A DNA stretch of 64,000 nucleotides from Nocardioides sp. TRM66260-LWL (GTDB lineage: Bacteria; Actinomycetota; Actinomycetes; Propionibacteriales; Nocardioidaceae). The notes beneath the pieces were generated by a model that did not search any database, was not told the DNA's origin, and saw only the letters and a program-made list of their open reading frames with translations. Shown here in pieces: positions 34,792 to 44,998 of this stretch. Position 1 is the first letter of the stretch; every line of letters starts with the position of its first letter. Made by a program: the position numbers and the translations under genes. The stretch is taken from positions 124,001 to 188,000 of the forward strand of contig NZ_JAIQZK010000001.1 in the NCBI RefSeq assembly GCF_020075545.1, in the 5' to 3' direction.

Positions 34792-35970
34792 ATGACCACC
34801 TCCCCGGGCCCCAGCCTCCTCGACGCCGCCTCCCTCCTCTGCGAGGTGGCCGACGAGCTCGTGGTCCGCAGCGCCCGCGACACCCACCTGGCGATCCTCG
34901 AGCGCGTGCACGGCGTCGGTCGCGCGATCACCCGCACCCCGGCCGGCCCGACCGAGCGGATCCACCGGGGCATCGCCGGCGTGATCTACGGCGGACTCGG
35001 CGTCGGCCTGCGAGCGGCGTCGAAGGGCCTCGACCAGGCGGCCGCCACCGGCGCGGGGCCGCGACTCGAGGCGCGGGCCGAGGGCCGGTTCCTCACCGCG
35101 GCGGTCAACGGCCTGATCGGCGACCGCCTGCTGCGCGAGCGCCCGCAGATGGCGATCCCCCTGGCGGTGCGCCACCAGGGTGCCGACGTCTGGCCCGACC
35201 GCGACGGCCTCGCCGCGGCGTTCCCCGACGCCACGGGACGCGTGGTCGTCCTCCTCCACGGCCTGTGCGAGGACGAGTCGGCGTGGGGCCTGGGCCGCGA
35301 GCAGCGCGGCACGACCTACCCCGAGGCGCTGCGCGAGCTGGGGTGGACGCCCGTGCTGCTGCGCGCCAACACCGGCCTGCCGCTGCGCGAGAACGGCGTC
35401 GCGCTGACCGCGCTGCTGGGCGACGTCGTGGCGCACTGGCCCGTGCCGGTCACCCGCATCGCCCTGATCGGCCACTCGATGGGCGGGCTGATCATGCGGG
35501 CGGCGGCCGCCGTCGCCGCGGACGACCCGCGGGCCGGTGACCCGTGGACGTCGCTGGTCACCGATGTCGTCACCCTCGCGACCCCGCACCTCGGGGCGCC
35601 GCTGGCCACGCAGGTCGGCCACGGCAGCCGGGGCCTGGGCGTCCTGGAGGAGACCGCCGCGTTCAGCCGCATCCTCGAGCTGCGCTCGGCCGGCGTGCGC
35701 GACCTCGTCCACGGCCTCGCCGAGGACGTCCCGCCGCTGCCGCACGCCCGCTACCGCCTGGTCTCGGCCACGCTCACCCGCTCGGAGCGGCACCCGGTGG
35801 GCCACCTGCTCGGCGACCTGCTCGTGCGGCCGGCCTCCGCGAAGGGACGCGACCGCCGCGGCCGCACGCTCTTCCCCGAGGGCGACGTCCTCCGCGTCGG
35901 CGGCACGAACCACTTCGGCGTGCTCAACCACGTCGAGGTCGAGCGCGCTCTGCGAGACTGGCTGGCGTGA
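34792..35970 (+). CDS. Alpha/beta hydrolase, lipase/PGAP1-like
   Basis: 392 residues. An N-terminal helical region of about 130 residues (DAASLLCEVADELVVRSARD, then RIHRGIAGVIYGGLGVGLRA) precedes the hydrolase core. VVVLLHGLCEDESAWGL is the oxyanion strand, and RIALIGHSMGGLIMRAAAAV gives nucleophile Ser in GHSMGG near residue 228. TLATPHLGAPLATQVG and the C-terminal GGTNHFGVLNH (probable catalytic His) fit triacylglycerol lipase or PGAP1-like esterases. The helical extension may sit on membrane or a lipid inclusion. A TetR-like palindrome controls its promoter. It overlaps the next SRPBCC gene by 4 nt. Confidence 0.82.
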   Translation: MTTSPGPSLLDAASLLCEVADELVVRSARDTHLAILERVHGVGRAITRTPAGPTERIHRGIAGVIYGGLGVGLRAASKGLDQAAATGAGPRLEARAEGRFLTAAVNGLIGDRLLRERPQMAIPLAVRHQGADVWPDRDGLAAAFPDATGRVVVLLHGLCEDESAWGLGREQRGTTYPEALRELGWTPVLLRANTGLPLRENGVALTALLGDVVAHWPVPVTRIALIGHSMGGLIMRAAAAVAADDPRAGDPWTSLVTDVVTLATPHLGAPLATQVGHGSRGLGVLEETAAFSRILELRSAGVRDLVHGLAEDVPPLPHARYRLVSATLTRSERHPVGHLLGDLLVRPASAKGRDRRGRTLFPEGDVLRVGGTNHFGVLNHVEVERALRDWLA

Positions 35971-36446
35971 CCTCCTCCGCCACGCGCGAGCTGCGCGTCG
36001 ACGCCGTCGTCCCCGCCCCGCCGGCCGCCGTCTGGGCCGTCCTCACCGACCTGCGCCGCATGGGGGAGTGGAGCCCCGAGGTGGTCTCGATGCTGCCGCT
36101 CAAGCCGGGCGGCCTGCGCGTCGGGCAGTGGTACCTCGGCGTCAACCGCCGCAAGGCGTTCGTCTGGCCGACCCGCAGCGTCGTCGCCGAGCTCGAGCCC
36201 GAGCGCCGGCTCAGCTGGGACACCGTGTCGTCCGGCGCGCGCTGGATCTGGGAGCTGGAGCCGCACGCCGAGGGCACCCGGGTCGTCCACCGCCGCCCCG
36301 TGCCGCGCGGGGTGACGCTCGGCTCCCGCCTGGTCGCGCCGCTGTTCCTCGGCGGCAGCGAGGAGCACGCCGACGAGCTCGAGGCCGGCATGGCCACCAC
36401 CGTGCGCCGCCTGGCGCGCGCGGTCGCCTCCGGCGCCCCGGCCTGA
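35967..36446 (+). CDS. SRPBCC (START-like) domain protein
   Basis: 159 residues from GTG 35967, overlapping the hydrolase stop by GTGA. ELRVDAVVPAPPAAVWAVLTDLRRMGEWSPEV is the typical polyketide-cyclase/dehydrase N-terminal strand and helix. RLSWDTVSSGARWIWELEPHAEGTRVVHRRPV forms the later strands, and the long C-terminal helix closes the hydrophobic pocket. Such proteins bind or transfer hydrophobic ligands. Coupling to the lipase-like hydrolase suggests it binds the same lipid, which is inference. No catalytic residues are assignable. Confidence 0.82.
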   Translation: MTSSATRELRVDAVVPAPPAAVWAVLTDLRRMGEWSPEVVSMLPLKPGGLRVGQWYLGVNRRKAFVWPTRSVVAELEPERRLSWDTVSSGARWIWELEPHAEGTRVVHRRPVPRGVTLGSRLVAPLFLGGSEEHADELEAGMATTVRRLARAVASGAPA

Positions 36447-36530
36447 CGTCGGCCCGCCCGAGCCGCCCGACGACGCCTGACCCGGCCGACCCGCCCGAGC
36501 CACCCGGCGACCGCTCCGGCGCGGGGCTTC

Positions 36531-36587
36531 CGCTGTCGGCGAACAGCACCCGATCCGCCTGGAACTGACGGCCCCACGGGCTAGGGT
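36531..36587 (+). promoter_or_regulatory. ClgR-like operator and -10 of clpP1
   Basis: CGCTGTCGGCGAAC at 36531-36544 has the CGC-N5-GCG core and flank of reported actinobacterial ClgR sites, and GCTGT...ACAGC gives it dyad symmetry. TAGGGT (36582-36587) ends 7 nt before the GTG start. The site is centred about 55 nt upstream of transcription, a position suited to activation. Confidence 0.5.
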
Positions 36588-36594
36588 CGGCGAC

Positions 36595-37236
36595 GTGAAC
36601 CAGTACTCGAGCCCCTCGGCGTCCGGCCTCACCATGGGTGGCGGTGGCGGACTCAACGTCCTCGACGACCACATCTACAACCGACTGCTGCGCGAGCGCA
36701 TCGTGTTCCTCGGCTCCGAGGTGCGCGACCAGAACGCCAACGCGATCTGCGCCCAGCTGCTGCTGCTCTCGGCCGAGGACCCCGAGGCCGACATCTTCCT
36801 GCACATCAACAGCCCGGGTGGCTCCGTCGACGCCGGCATGGCGATCTACGACACCATGAACTACATCCCCAACGACGTCGCCACCGTGGCCATGGGCCTC
36901 GCGGCCTCGATGGGCCAGTTCCTGCTGTGCGCCGGCGCGAAGGGCAAGCGCTACGCCCTCCCGCACGCGCGGATCATGATGCACCAGCCGTCGTCCGGGA
37001 TGGGCGGCTCGGCCTCCGACATCAAGATCCAGGCCCAGCAGTCGCTGCACATCAAGAAGGTGCTGCTCGACCTCATCTCCGAGCACACCGGCCAGCCGAT
37101 CGAGCAGGTCGTGGCCGACGCCGACCGCGACCGGTGGTTCACCGCCGACCAGGCCCTGGAGTACGGGCTGGTTGACCAGGTCATCACCAGCGCCCGCGAG
37201 GCCGTCGACTCCGGCCGTCCCGCCCACACGAACTGA
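36595..37236 (+). CDS. clpP1: ATP-dependent Clp protease proteolytic subunit ClpP1
   Basis: 213 residues from GTG 36595. The catalytic triad is S105 ([11 protein letters not shown]), H130 ([14 protein letters not shown]) and an Asp in ADADRDRWF near 180. [18 protein letters not shown] is the oxyanion-loop and substrate strand. An N-terminal Gly-rich stretch ([13 protein letters not shown]) probably is the propeptide removed on maturation. ClpP1 and ClpP2 form a mixed tetradecamer in actinobacteria, needed for AAA+ driven proteolysis with ClpX or ClpC. clpP2 follows 11 nt downstream. Confidence 0.96.
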   Translation: MNQYSSPSASGLTMGGGGGLNVLDDHIYNRLLRERIVFLGSEVRDQNANAICAQLLLLSAEDPEADIFLHINSPGGSVDAGMAIYDTMNYIPNDVATVAMGLAASMGQFLLCAGAKGKRYALPHARIMMHQPSSGMGGSASDIKIQAQQSLHIKKVLLDLISEHTGQPIEQVVADADRDRWFTADQALEYGLVDQVITSAREAVDSGRPAHTN

Positions 37237-37247
37237 AGGGCCCTGCC

Positions 37248-37853
37248 ATGAACTACTACATCCCCCAGTGGGAGGAGCGGACGTCCTACGGCTTCCGCCG
37301 CATCGACCCCTACGCGAAGCTGTTCGAGGACCGCATCATCTACCTCGGCACGCCGATCTCCGACGACGTCGCCAACGCCGTCATCGCCCAGCTGCTGTGC
37401 CTGCAGTCGATGAACCCCGACCAGGACATCAGCATCTACATCAACTCCCCGGGCGGCTCGATCACCGCGCTCGCGGCGATCTACGACACCATCCAGTTCA
37501 TCAAGCCCGACGTGCAGACGGTGTGCATCGGCCAGGCCGCGTCGGCGGCGGCGATCCTGCTGGGCGCCGGCGCGAAGGGCAAGCGGCTCGCGCTGCCCAA
37601 CAGCCGCATCCTCATCCACCAGCCCTACACCGAGGGCACCTTCGGCCAGACCTCCGACATCGAGATCCAGGCCAACGAGATCCTGCGCATGCGCGAGATG
37701 CTCGAGCGGATGATCAGCCAGCACTCCGGCCGCGACATCGAGGAGGTCAGCCGCGACATCGAGCGCGACAAGATCCTCACCGCGCCGGAGGCCATCGAGT
37801 ACGGTCTCATCGACTCGATCCTCGAGTCCCTCAAGACGCCGGCTCTGGTCTGA
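37248..37853 (+). CDS. clpP2: ATP-dependent Clp protease proteolytic subunit ClpP2
   Basis: 201 residues. Catalytic S99 (IGQAASAAAILLGAG), H124 (SRILIHQPYTEG) and an Asp in DIERDKILTAPEA are present. INSPGGSITALAAIYDTI matches the substrate groove. The N-terminus starts MNYYIPQWEERTSYGFRRID and is shorter than in ClpP1. It is the second ring of the heteromeric protease. It shares an operon with clpP1 (11-nt gap, AAGGGCC upstream). The clpX gene follows after 176 nt with its own promoter, so the ATPase can be regulated separately. Confidence 0.96.
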   Translation: MNYYIPQWEERTSYGFRRIDPYAKLFEDRIIYLGTPISDDVANAVIAQLLCLQSMNPDQDISIYINSPGGSITALAAIYDTIQFIKPDVQTVCIGQAASAAAILLGAGAKGKRLALPNSRILIHQPYTEGTFGQTSDIEIQANEILRMREMLERMISQHSGRDIEEVSRDIERDKILTAPEAIEYGLIDSILESLKTPALV

Positions 37854-37969
37854 TCCCGAGCGCCGTCCCCGACGCCGCGCCCCGTGCCCGCCCGACCTCC
37901 CGGCGACCCCGTGTCACCCTGGGGCGTGCGGCGCACGGGGAGTAGCGTCACCCGAGTTCGACCGGTTCC

Positions 37970-37975
37970 TACAGT
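37970..37975 (+). promoter_or_regulatory. -10 of clpX
   Basis: TACAGT lies 54 nt before the GTG start. The leader ends with GGAGGAAG, a good ribosome binding site, so clpX is leadered, unlike clpP1. Confidence 0.45.
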
Positions 37976-38029
37976 GCGGTCCGCGACGGCCGATGAACCA
38001 TCAGTCACACCCGAGATGGAGGAAGTCCC

Positions 38030-39313
<1,284 letters not shown>

Positions 39314-39353
39314 GCCGCGTCGTCCTCACCGCCTGACGGACGACGGGCACACG

Positions 39354-39387
39354 CGAAGGTCCCCGGGGGATCCCCCGGGGCCCTTCG
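39354..39387. terminator. Terminator after clpX
   Basis: CGAAGGTCCCCGGGGGA (39354-39370) pairs with TCCCCCGGGGCCCTTCG (39371-39387) with one mismatch, between convergent clpX and valS. It can serve both. Confidence 0.65.
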
Positions 39388-39419
39388 GCGTCCGTCGGGC
39401 GGCTCCGCCGCCCCGGGCG

Positions 39420-42053
39420 TCAGCCCTCGGCCGGGGGCTCGGCCGCCGGCGCCAGCTCGGCCTCGACCCGCAGCTCGGTGAGCGCGTCGTCGACGACGAA
39501 GTCGAGCTCGCCGACGATCCGGCCGGTGCGTCGCAGGTCGTCGGCCGCCAGGCGCGCGCCGTCGATCAGCGCGGCCGGACCGGTGGCGGTGGCCCGCGTC
39601 AGCTCGGCCCGCATCGACGCCTTGGCCTGGGACTTCGCCCCGCGCAGCCCGGCCAGGGCGGCGGCGACGCCGTCGAGCGCGGTCGGATCGGCAGCCGCCG
39701 CCGATCCGAGGTCGAGCTCGGTGGGCCACGACGCGTGGTGCACCGAGCCCTCCTGCCACCACGACCAGACCTCCTCGGTGACGTAGGGCAGGAACGGGGC
39801 GAGCAGGCGCAGCTGCGCGTGCAGCGCGATCGCGAGCGTCGCCTTGGCCGACGCGGTGGCCGCCCCGCCGTCGGCGTCGTACGCGCGCTCCTTGACCAGC
39901 TCGAGGTAGTCGTCGCAGAACTCCCAGAAGAACCGCTCGGCGACCTCGAGCGCGGTGGTGTAGTCGTAGGCCTCGAAGGCGGTCGTCGCGCGGCGGATGA
40001 CCAGCGCGAGCCGGGCGAGCAGGGCGCAGTCGACCGGCTCGGAGACCTCGAAGGCGTTCGTGGCGGTGGCACCGACGCCCCCGAGCACGAACTTCGAGGC
40101 GTTGAGCACCTTCATCGCCAGCCGGCGTCCGACCTTCATCTGCGACTCGTCGAAGGGGGAGTCCAGCCCGGGGCGCGCCATCGCGGCGCGCCAGCGCACG
40201 GCGTCCGCGCCGAACCTGTCGAGGATCTCGGTGGGCACGACGACGTTGCCCTTCGACTTCGACATCTTCTTGCGGTCGGGGTCGACGACGAAGCCCGAGA
40301 GCATCGTGGTGTGCCAGGGCGCGACGCCGTTCTCGAAGTGGGAGCGGACGACGCGCGAGAACAGCCAGGTGCGGATGATGTCGTGCGCCTGCGTGCACAG
40401 GTCCATCGGGAAGACCCGCTGCCACAGGTCGTCGTCGGACTCCCACCCGCCCGCGATGTGCGGCGTGAGCGACGAGGTGGCCCAGGTGTCCATGACGTCG
40501 GGGTCGCCGATGAAGCCGCCCGGCGCGCCGCGCTGGGCCTCGTCGTACCCGCGCGGGGCGTCGGTGGACGGGTCGACCGGCAGCTCGGCCTCGGTGGGCA
40601 ACAGCGGGTGGGCGTAGTCGGGCTCGCCCTCGGCGTCGAGCGGGTACCAGACCGGGAACGGGATGCCGAAGAACCGCTGACGCGAGATCAGCCAGTCGCC
40701 GTTGAGACCGCCGACCCAGTTGTCGTAGCGGTGCGACATGTGCTCGGGGACCCAGGTGAGCTCGCGGCCTCGGGCCAGCAGCTCGTCGCGCAGGTGGGCG
40801 TCGCGCCCGCCGTTGCGGACGTACCACTGGCGGGTGGCGACGATCTCGAGCGGCTTGTCGCCCTTCTCGTAGAAGTTCGCCATGCGCTGGGTGGGCTTCG
40901 GCTCGCCGTCGAGGTCGCCGGTCTCGCGCAGCATCGCGACCATCTCCTCGCGTGCGGAGAAGGCGGTCTTGCCGGCGAGCCGCTCGTAGGCGGTGGCGGC
41001 CCGCTCGGAGGCGGCGAGCCACTCGGGCGTCTCGCGGGTGAGCCGTCCGTCGCGGCCGACGACCGTGCGCACCGGCAGCTGCAGCTCGCGCCACCACTGG
41101 ACGTCGGTGAGGTCGCCGAAGGTGCAGCACATCGCGATGCCCGCGCCCTTGTCCATCTCGGCGGCCGGGTGGGCGAGCACCGGCACCTCGACGCCGAAGA
41201 CCGGGCTGGTGACGGTGGTGCCGAAGAGCGGCTGGTAGCGCTCGTCGTCGGGGTGCGCGATGAGCGCCACGACGCTGGGGATCAGCTCGGGACGGGTCGT
41301 CTCGATGTGCACCGGGGTGCCGTCGGGACGGTGGTAGGCCACCCGGTGGTAGGCGCCGGCGTACTCGCGCGCCTCGAGCTCGGCCTGCGCGACGGCGGTC
41401 TGGAACGTGACGTCCCAGAGCGTCGGCGCCTCCTGCAGGTAGGCCTCGCCGCGGGCGAGGTTGCGCAGGAACGCGCGCTGGCTGACGACCTGGGCGCTGC
41501 GGCCGATCGTGGTGTAGGTGGTGTCCCAGTCGACGCTGAGGCCGAGGGTGCGCCACAGCGACTCGAAGACCTGCTCGTCCTGCTCGACCAGCCGCTCGCA
41601 GAGGGCGACGAAGTTGGGACGGCTGATCGGGATCTGCCGCTTGGGGTCCGGCTTCTCCGGCGGGGTGAAGTCGGGGTCGTAGGGCAGCGAGGGGTCGCAC
41701 CGCACGCCGAAGTAGTTCTGGACGCGGCGCTCGGTGGGCAGGCCGTTGTCGTCCCAGCCCATCGGGTAGAAGACGGCCTTGCCGCGCATGCGCTGGAAGC
41801 GCGCGACGACGTCGGTGTGGGTGTAGGAGAAGACGTGGCCCACGTGCAGGCTGCCGCTGACGGTCGGCGGCGGGGTGTCGATGGAGTAGACGTTCTCGCG
41901 CGGCTGCGTGCGGTCGAAGGCGTAGGTGCCCTGCTCCTTCCAGCGGGCGGCCCAGCGCTCCTCGAGGCCCTCCAGCGCCGGCTTCTCCGGTACGACGACC
42001 GGGCGGGGCGCGCTCGGTGTCGTCTCGGGCGAAGGGGCCGTGGTCTCAGTCAT
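39420..42053 (-). CDS. valS: Valyl-tRNA synthetase
   Basis: 877 residues. HIGH-type motif HVGH in [24 protein letters not shown] in [15 protein letters not shown]. The editing domain ([20 protein letters not shown]) is complete, with the Thr-rich and Asp residues for deacylation of Thr-tRNA. The anticodon-binding domain follows and the C-terminal coiled coil is short and divergent. It charges tRNA-Val. ATG 42053 has TAGGAT (42065-42060, reverse) six bases upstream. The GNAT gene diverges from it 73 nt away. Confidence 0.96.
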   Translation of the reverse strand: MTETTAPSPETTPSAPRPVVVPEKPALEGLEERWAARWKEQGTYAFDRTQPRENVYSIDTPPPTVSGSLHVGHVFSYTHTDVVARFQRMRGKAVFYPMGWDDNGLPTERRVQNYFGVRCDPSLPYDPDFTPPEKPDPKRQIPISRPNFVALCERLVEQDEQVFESLWRTLGLSVDWDTTYTTIGRSAQVVSQRAFLRNLARGEAYLQEAPTLWDVTFQTAVAQAELEAREYAGAYHRVAYHRPDGTPVHIETTRPELIPSVVALIAHPDDERYQPLFGTTVTSPVFGVEVPVLAHPAAEMDKGAGIAMCCTFGDLTDVQWWRELQLPVRTVVGRDGRLTRETPEWLAASERAATAYERLAGKTAFSAREEMVAMLRETGDLDGEPKPTQRMANFYEKGDKPLEIVATRQWYVRNGGRDAHLRDELLARGRELTWVPEHMSHRYDNWVGGLNGDWLISRQRFFGIPFPVWYPLDAEGEPDYAHPLLPTEAELPVDPSTDAPRGYDEAQRGAPGGFIGDPDVMDTWATSSLTPHIAGGWESDDDLWQRVFPMDLCTQAHDIIRTWLFSRVVRSHFENGVAPWHTTMLSGFVVDPDRKKMSKSKGNVVVPTEILDRFGADAVRWRAAMARPGLDSPFDESQMKVGRRLAMKVLNASKFVLGGVGATATNAFEVSEPVDCALLARLALVIRRATTAFEAYDYTTALEVAERFFWEFCDDYLELVKERAYDADGGAATASAKATLAIALHAQLRLLAPFLPYVTEEVWSWWQEGSVHHASWPTELDLGSAAAADPTALDGVAAALAGLRGAKSQAKASMRAELTRATATGPAALIDGARLAADDLRRTGRIVGELDFVVDDALTELRVEAELAPAAEPPAEG

Positions 42054-42059
42054 GGCCGA

Positions 42060-42120
42060 ATCCTAGGGAAGGGGCCGGGTCGCGACGAAAGCGCGGACGG
42101 GTGACGGGCACGGCTAGGTT
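42060..42120. promoter_or_regulatory. Divergent leaderless promoters, valS and GNAT gene
   Basis: TAGGAT (42060-42065, reverse) lies 6 nt before valS, and TAGGTT (42115-42120, forward) lies 6 nt before the GNAT ATG 42127. No T-box leader (antiterminator and anticodon-like specifier loop) fits in the 73-nt gap, so valS is not regulated by a T-box here. Confidence 0.5.
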
Positions 42121-42126
42121 GCCGTC

Positions 42127-43011
42127 ATGACCTGGGACGTCGTGGTGCACGACGAGGCCGAGCCGGTGCTCGAGCAGGCCGGGGCGTGGCTGGCGGCGCG
42201 GCCGCTGACGGCCACCGTCGTGGCGACCGCGCTGGCCGGCTCGCTCGGCGTGCCGGCGCCGGAGCACCCGCGATGGTGGCTCCTGGTGCTCGAGGACGGC
42301 GAGGTGCGCGGCGTCGTCATGCGCACGGCGCCGTTCGCGCCGTACCCGATCTACGCCCTCGAGATCCCGGAGGTCGCCGTCCCGCTGGTCGCGGCGTGGT
42401 GCCGCGGGTCCGGCCAGGTGGCGCCGGTGGTGAACGGCGTGCTGCCGACCTCGCGGCTCCTCGCGCGGGCCCTCGCGCCGGCGGGCGTGGAGCCGACGCC
42501 GGTGGAGCGCCTCGCGCTTCTGCGTCTCGGGGGGCTCCGGACGCCGCCAGCGCCGCCGGGCGGGCTGCGCGCCGCCGGCGTCGACGACCTGGAGGTGCTC
42601 GTGCCGCTGCTGTGCCGCTTCCACGCCGAGGCCGACGCGCAGGCCGGACGGCCCGCCTCGGCGAGCCACGGCGCCGGCGGCGAGCTGACCCCGGCACAGG
42701 TCGCGTCCCTCGTGGTCGCCGACCGGGTGCGGGTGTGGGAGTCGGAGGGCCGGATCGTGCACGTCACGTGCTTCAACCCGCCGGCCCTGGGCGTCGCCCG
42801 GATCGGCCCCGTGCTCACCCCGCCGGAGCATCGCGGTCGCGGGTACGCCGCGGCGTCCGTGGCGGCCGTCGCCGTCGAGCTCGGCGGACGGGCCGCGGGC
42901 GTCGAGGTGTGCCTCTTCGCCGACGTCGAGAACCCGACGTCCACCGCGCTGTACCGGCGGATCGGCTTCGAGCCGGTCGCCGAGCTCGGCGCCTGGGGCT
43001 GGGAGGCCTGA
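42127..43011 (+). CDS. GNAT-family N-acetyltransferase
   Basis: 294 residues. The N-terminal half is a degenerate GNAT-like domain (WWLLVLEDGEVRGVVMRT). The C-terminal half has the acetyl-CoA loop VLTPPEHRGRGYAAASVAAV and the end strands FADVENPTSTALYRRIGFEPV, typical of the FR47-like branch. Acetyl or another acyl group is transferred to an unknown amine. A short perfect hairpin closes the gene. It is not in an operon with folC, which has its own -10. Confidence 0.85.
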   Translation: MTWDVVVHDEAEPVLEQAGAWLAARPLTATVVATALAGSLGVPAPEHPRWWLLVLEDGEVRGVVMRTAPFAPYPIYALEIPEVAVPLVAAWCRGSGQVAPVVNGVLPTSRLLARALAPAGVEPTPVERLALLRLGGLRTPPAPPGGLRAAGVDDLEVLVPLLCRFHAEADAQAGRPASASHGAGGELTPAQVASLVVADRVRVWESEGRIVHVTCFNPPALGVARIGPVLTPPEHRGRGYAAASVAAVAVELGGRAAGVEVCLFADVENPTSTALYRRIGFEPVAELGAWGWEA

Positions 43012-43012
43012 G

Positions 43013-43031
43013 CGCCGTCGCCGCGACGGCG
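43013..43031 (+). terminator. Hairpin after the GNAT gene
   Basis: CGCCGTCG-CCG-CGACGGCG, 8 bp, starting 1 nt after the stop codon. Confidence 0.45.
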
Positions 43032-43066
43032 AGGCGTCATCCACGGCTCACTAGACTGGGGCCACC

Positions 43067-44548
43067 ATGACCGACACCCCAGCCGCGGCCCCTGCCCGCC
43101 TCGCCCAGACGATCGAGGAGGTCGAGGACGCCCTGCTCTCGCGGTGGCCCGAGACCCGGCTGGAGCCGTCGCTGGACCGCATCGAGGCGTTCACCGAGCT
43201 GCTCGGCCGCCCGCAGGACGCGTACCCGGTCATCCACCTCACCGGCACCAACGGCAAGACGTCGACCTCGCGGATGATCGAGGCGCTCCTCGGCGCCCTC
43301 GACCTGCGGACGGGCCGGTTCACCAGCCCGCACCTCGAGCGGATCAACGAGCGCATCAGCGTCGACGGCGAGCCGCTGGACGACGAGGCGTTCGTCCGGG
43401 CGTTCAACGACGTCGCGCCCTACACGCACCTGGTCGACGAGGACCAGCCGCACCCGCTGTCGTTCTTCGAGACCGTCGTCGGCATGGCCTACGCGGCCTT
43501 CGCCGACGCGCCGGTCGAGGTCGCGGTGGTCGAGGTCGGCATGGGCGGCTCGTGGGACGCCACCAACGTGATGGACGCGCAGGTCGCGGTGGTGCTGCCG
43601 ATCGCGATCGACCACGCGAGGTACCTGGGCGCCACGCCCGAGGCGATCGCGGTCGAGAAGGCCGGCATCGTCAAGCCGGGCTCGATCGCGGTGCTGGCCC
43701 AGCAGACGCCCGAGGTCGCCGCGGTGCTGCAGGCGCGCGCCGACGAGGTGGGCGCCCGCGTGGTGCGCGAGGGCCTGGACTTCGGCGTCGTCTCCCGGGC
43801 GCCGGCGGTCGGCGGCCAGGTCGTCACGCTGCAGGGGCTGCGCGGCCGCTACGAGGAGGTCTTCCTCGCCCTGCACGGCGCGCACCAGGCGCAGAACGCC
43901 GCGGTGGCGCTCGCGGCGGTGGAGGCGTTCGTCGGCGGCGACGAGCCGCTGGGCGACGACGTCGTGCGGCGCGCGTTCACCGAGGTCACCTCGCCCGGCC
44001 GGCTCGAGGTCGTGCGCCGCGGCCCGACCGTCGTGCTCGACGCCGCGCACAACCCCCACGGCGCCGAGGCGGCCGCGGCCGCGATCGAGGACGCCTTCCG
44101 GTTCTCCCCGCTCATCGGCGTCTTCGGCGTCATGGCCGACAAGGAGGCCGAGCCCCTGCTGGCCGCCTTCGAGCCGCACCTGGCGCACGTCGTCGTCACC
44201 CAGAACTCCACCGAGCGGGCGATGCCGGCCGAGGAGCTCGCCGCGATCGCCCGCGAGGTGTTCGGGGAGGACCGCGTCACCGTCGAGCCCCGCCTGCCCG
44301 ACGCGTTGGACGTCGCGATGGCCCTGGCCGAGGCCGGCGAGGCGCTGGGCGACCCGATGGGCGCCGGCGCGGTGCTCGTCACCGGCTCGGTGGTGACGGC
44401 CGGTCAGGCGCGCACGCTGCTGGCCCGCCCGACGCCCGCGCGTCCCCGGCTCTCGCCCGCCCGCGACCTCGGTGACGGCAGCGACGACGGAGACCTCAGC
44501 GACCTCAGCGACCTCGGCGACGACAGCGGGAGGGGCCCCATCCGATGA
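43067..44548 (+). CDS. folC: Folylpolyglutamate/dihydrofolate synthase
   Basis: 493 residues. ATP loop GTNGKTSTSRM near 60-70, FTSPHLERINERI and the Mur-ligase-like core, then LDAAHNPHGAEAAAAAI in the C-terminal domain. It adds glutamate to dihydropteroate and to folates. TAGACT at 43052-43057 lies 9 nt before ATG 43067. The last 30 residues are odd: a short Asp/Ser/Leu repeat (GDGSDDGDLSDLSDLGDDSG) encoded by 9-nt repeats. It overlaps the DUF4233 gene by ATGA. Confidence 0.94.
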   Translation: MTDTPAAAPARLAQTIEEVEDALLSRWPETRLEPSLDRIEAFTELLGRPQDAYPVIHLTGTNGKTSTSRMIEALLGALDLRTGRFTSPHLERINERISVDGEPLDDEAFVRAFNDVAPYTHLVDEDQPHPLSFFETVVGMAYAAFADAPVEVAVVEVGMGGSWDATNVMDAQVAVVLPIAIDHARYLGATPEAIAVEKAGIVKPGSIAVLAQQTPEVAAVLQARADEVGARVVREGLDFGVVSRAPAVGGQVVTLQGLRGRYEEVFLALHGAHQAQNAAVALAAVEAFVGGDEPLGDDVVRRAFTEVTSPGRLEVVRRGPTVVLDAAHNPHGAEAAAAAIEDAFRFSPLIGVFGVMADKEAEPLLAAFEPHLAHVVVTQNSTERAMPAEELAAIAREVFGEDRVTVEPRLPDALDVAMALAEAGEALGDPMGAGAVLVTGSVVTAGQARTLLARPTPARPRLSPARDLGDGSDDGDLSDLSDLGDDSGRGPIR

Positions 44549-44973
44549 GCGACGTCCTCGAGCCCGGCTCCGTGCCGGCCCCCGACGACCCCGAGCGCAC
44601 GAAGTCGCCCAAGCGCAGCATGGCCGCGGCCGTGCTGTCGCTGGAGGCCATCACCCTCGGGCTCACCACGCCGGTGCTGATCTCGGTGGCCGACGTGAAC
44701 GTCGGACTCTCCCTGCTGCTCGGCCTCGGGCTCGCGGTGCTGTGCCTGGTGGCGGCGGGACGGCTCAGCCGGCCGTGGGCCTACGGCCTGGGCTGGGCCA
44801 TCCAGCTGGCGGCGATCGCGCTCGGACTGCTCATCGGCCTGATGGTCGTGCTCGGCGGCATCTTCGCGCTGCTGTGGTGGGGGGCGCTGCACCTCGGCAC
44901 GCGCATCGAGCGGGAGCGGGCGGCCGCGTTCGCGGCCTACGACGCCGCCCAGGCGGCGCGCGGCGAGGGCTGA
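44545..44973 (+). CDS. DUF4233 membrane protein
   Basis: 142 residues with four hydrophobic helices between about 28 and 115 (MAAAVLSLEAITLGLTTPVL first). Short charged ends face the cytosol. It starts inside the folC stop codon (ATGA), so it is coupled to folC. The pairing of this family with folC and ndk is common in actinobacteria, but the role is not known. No transporter signature is present. Confidence 0.82.
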   Translation: MSDVLEPGSVPAPDDPERTKSPKRSMAAAVLSLEAITLGLTTPVLISVADVNVGLSLLLGLGLAVLCLVAAGRLSRPWAYGLGWAIQLAAIALGLLIGLMVVLGGIFALLWWGALHLGTRIERERAAAFAAYDAAQAARGEG

Positions 44974-44998
44974 CCCCGACTGCTGACCCCCGCGGCTC

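Noticed and set aside
42054..42126. A T-box or tRNA-sensing leader before valS
   Set aside because: Only 73 nt separates valS from a divergent gene, and a -10 hexamer sits 6 nt before the start codon.
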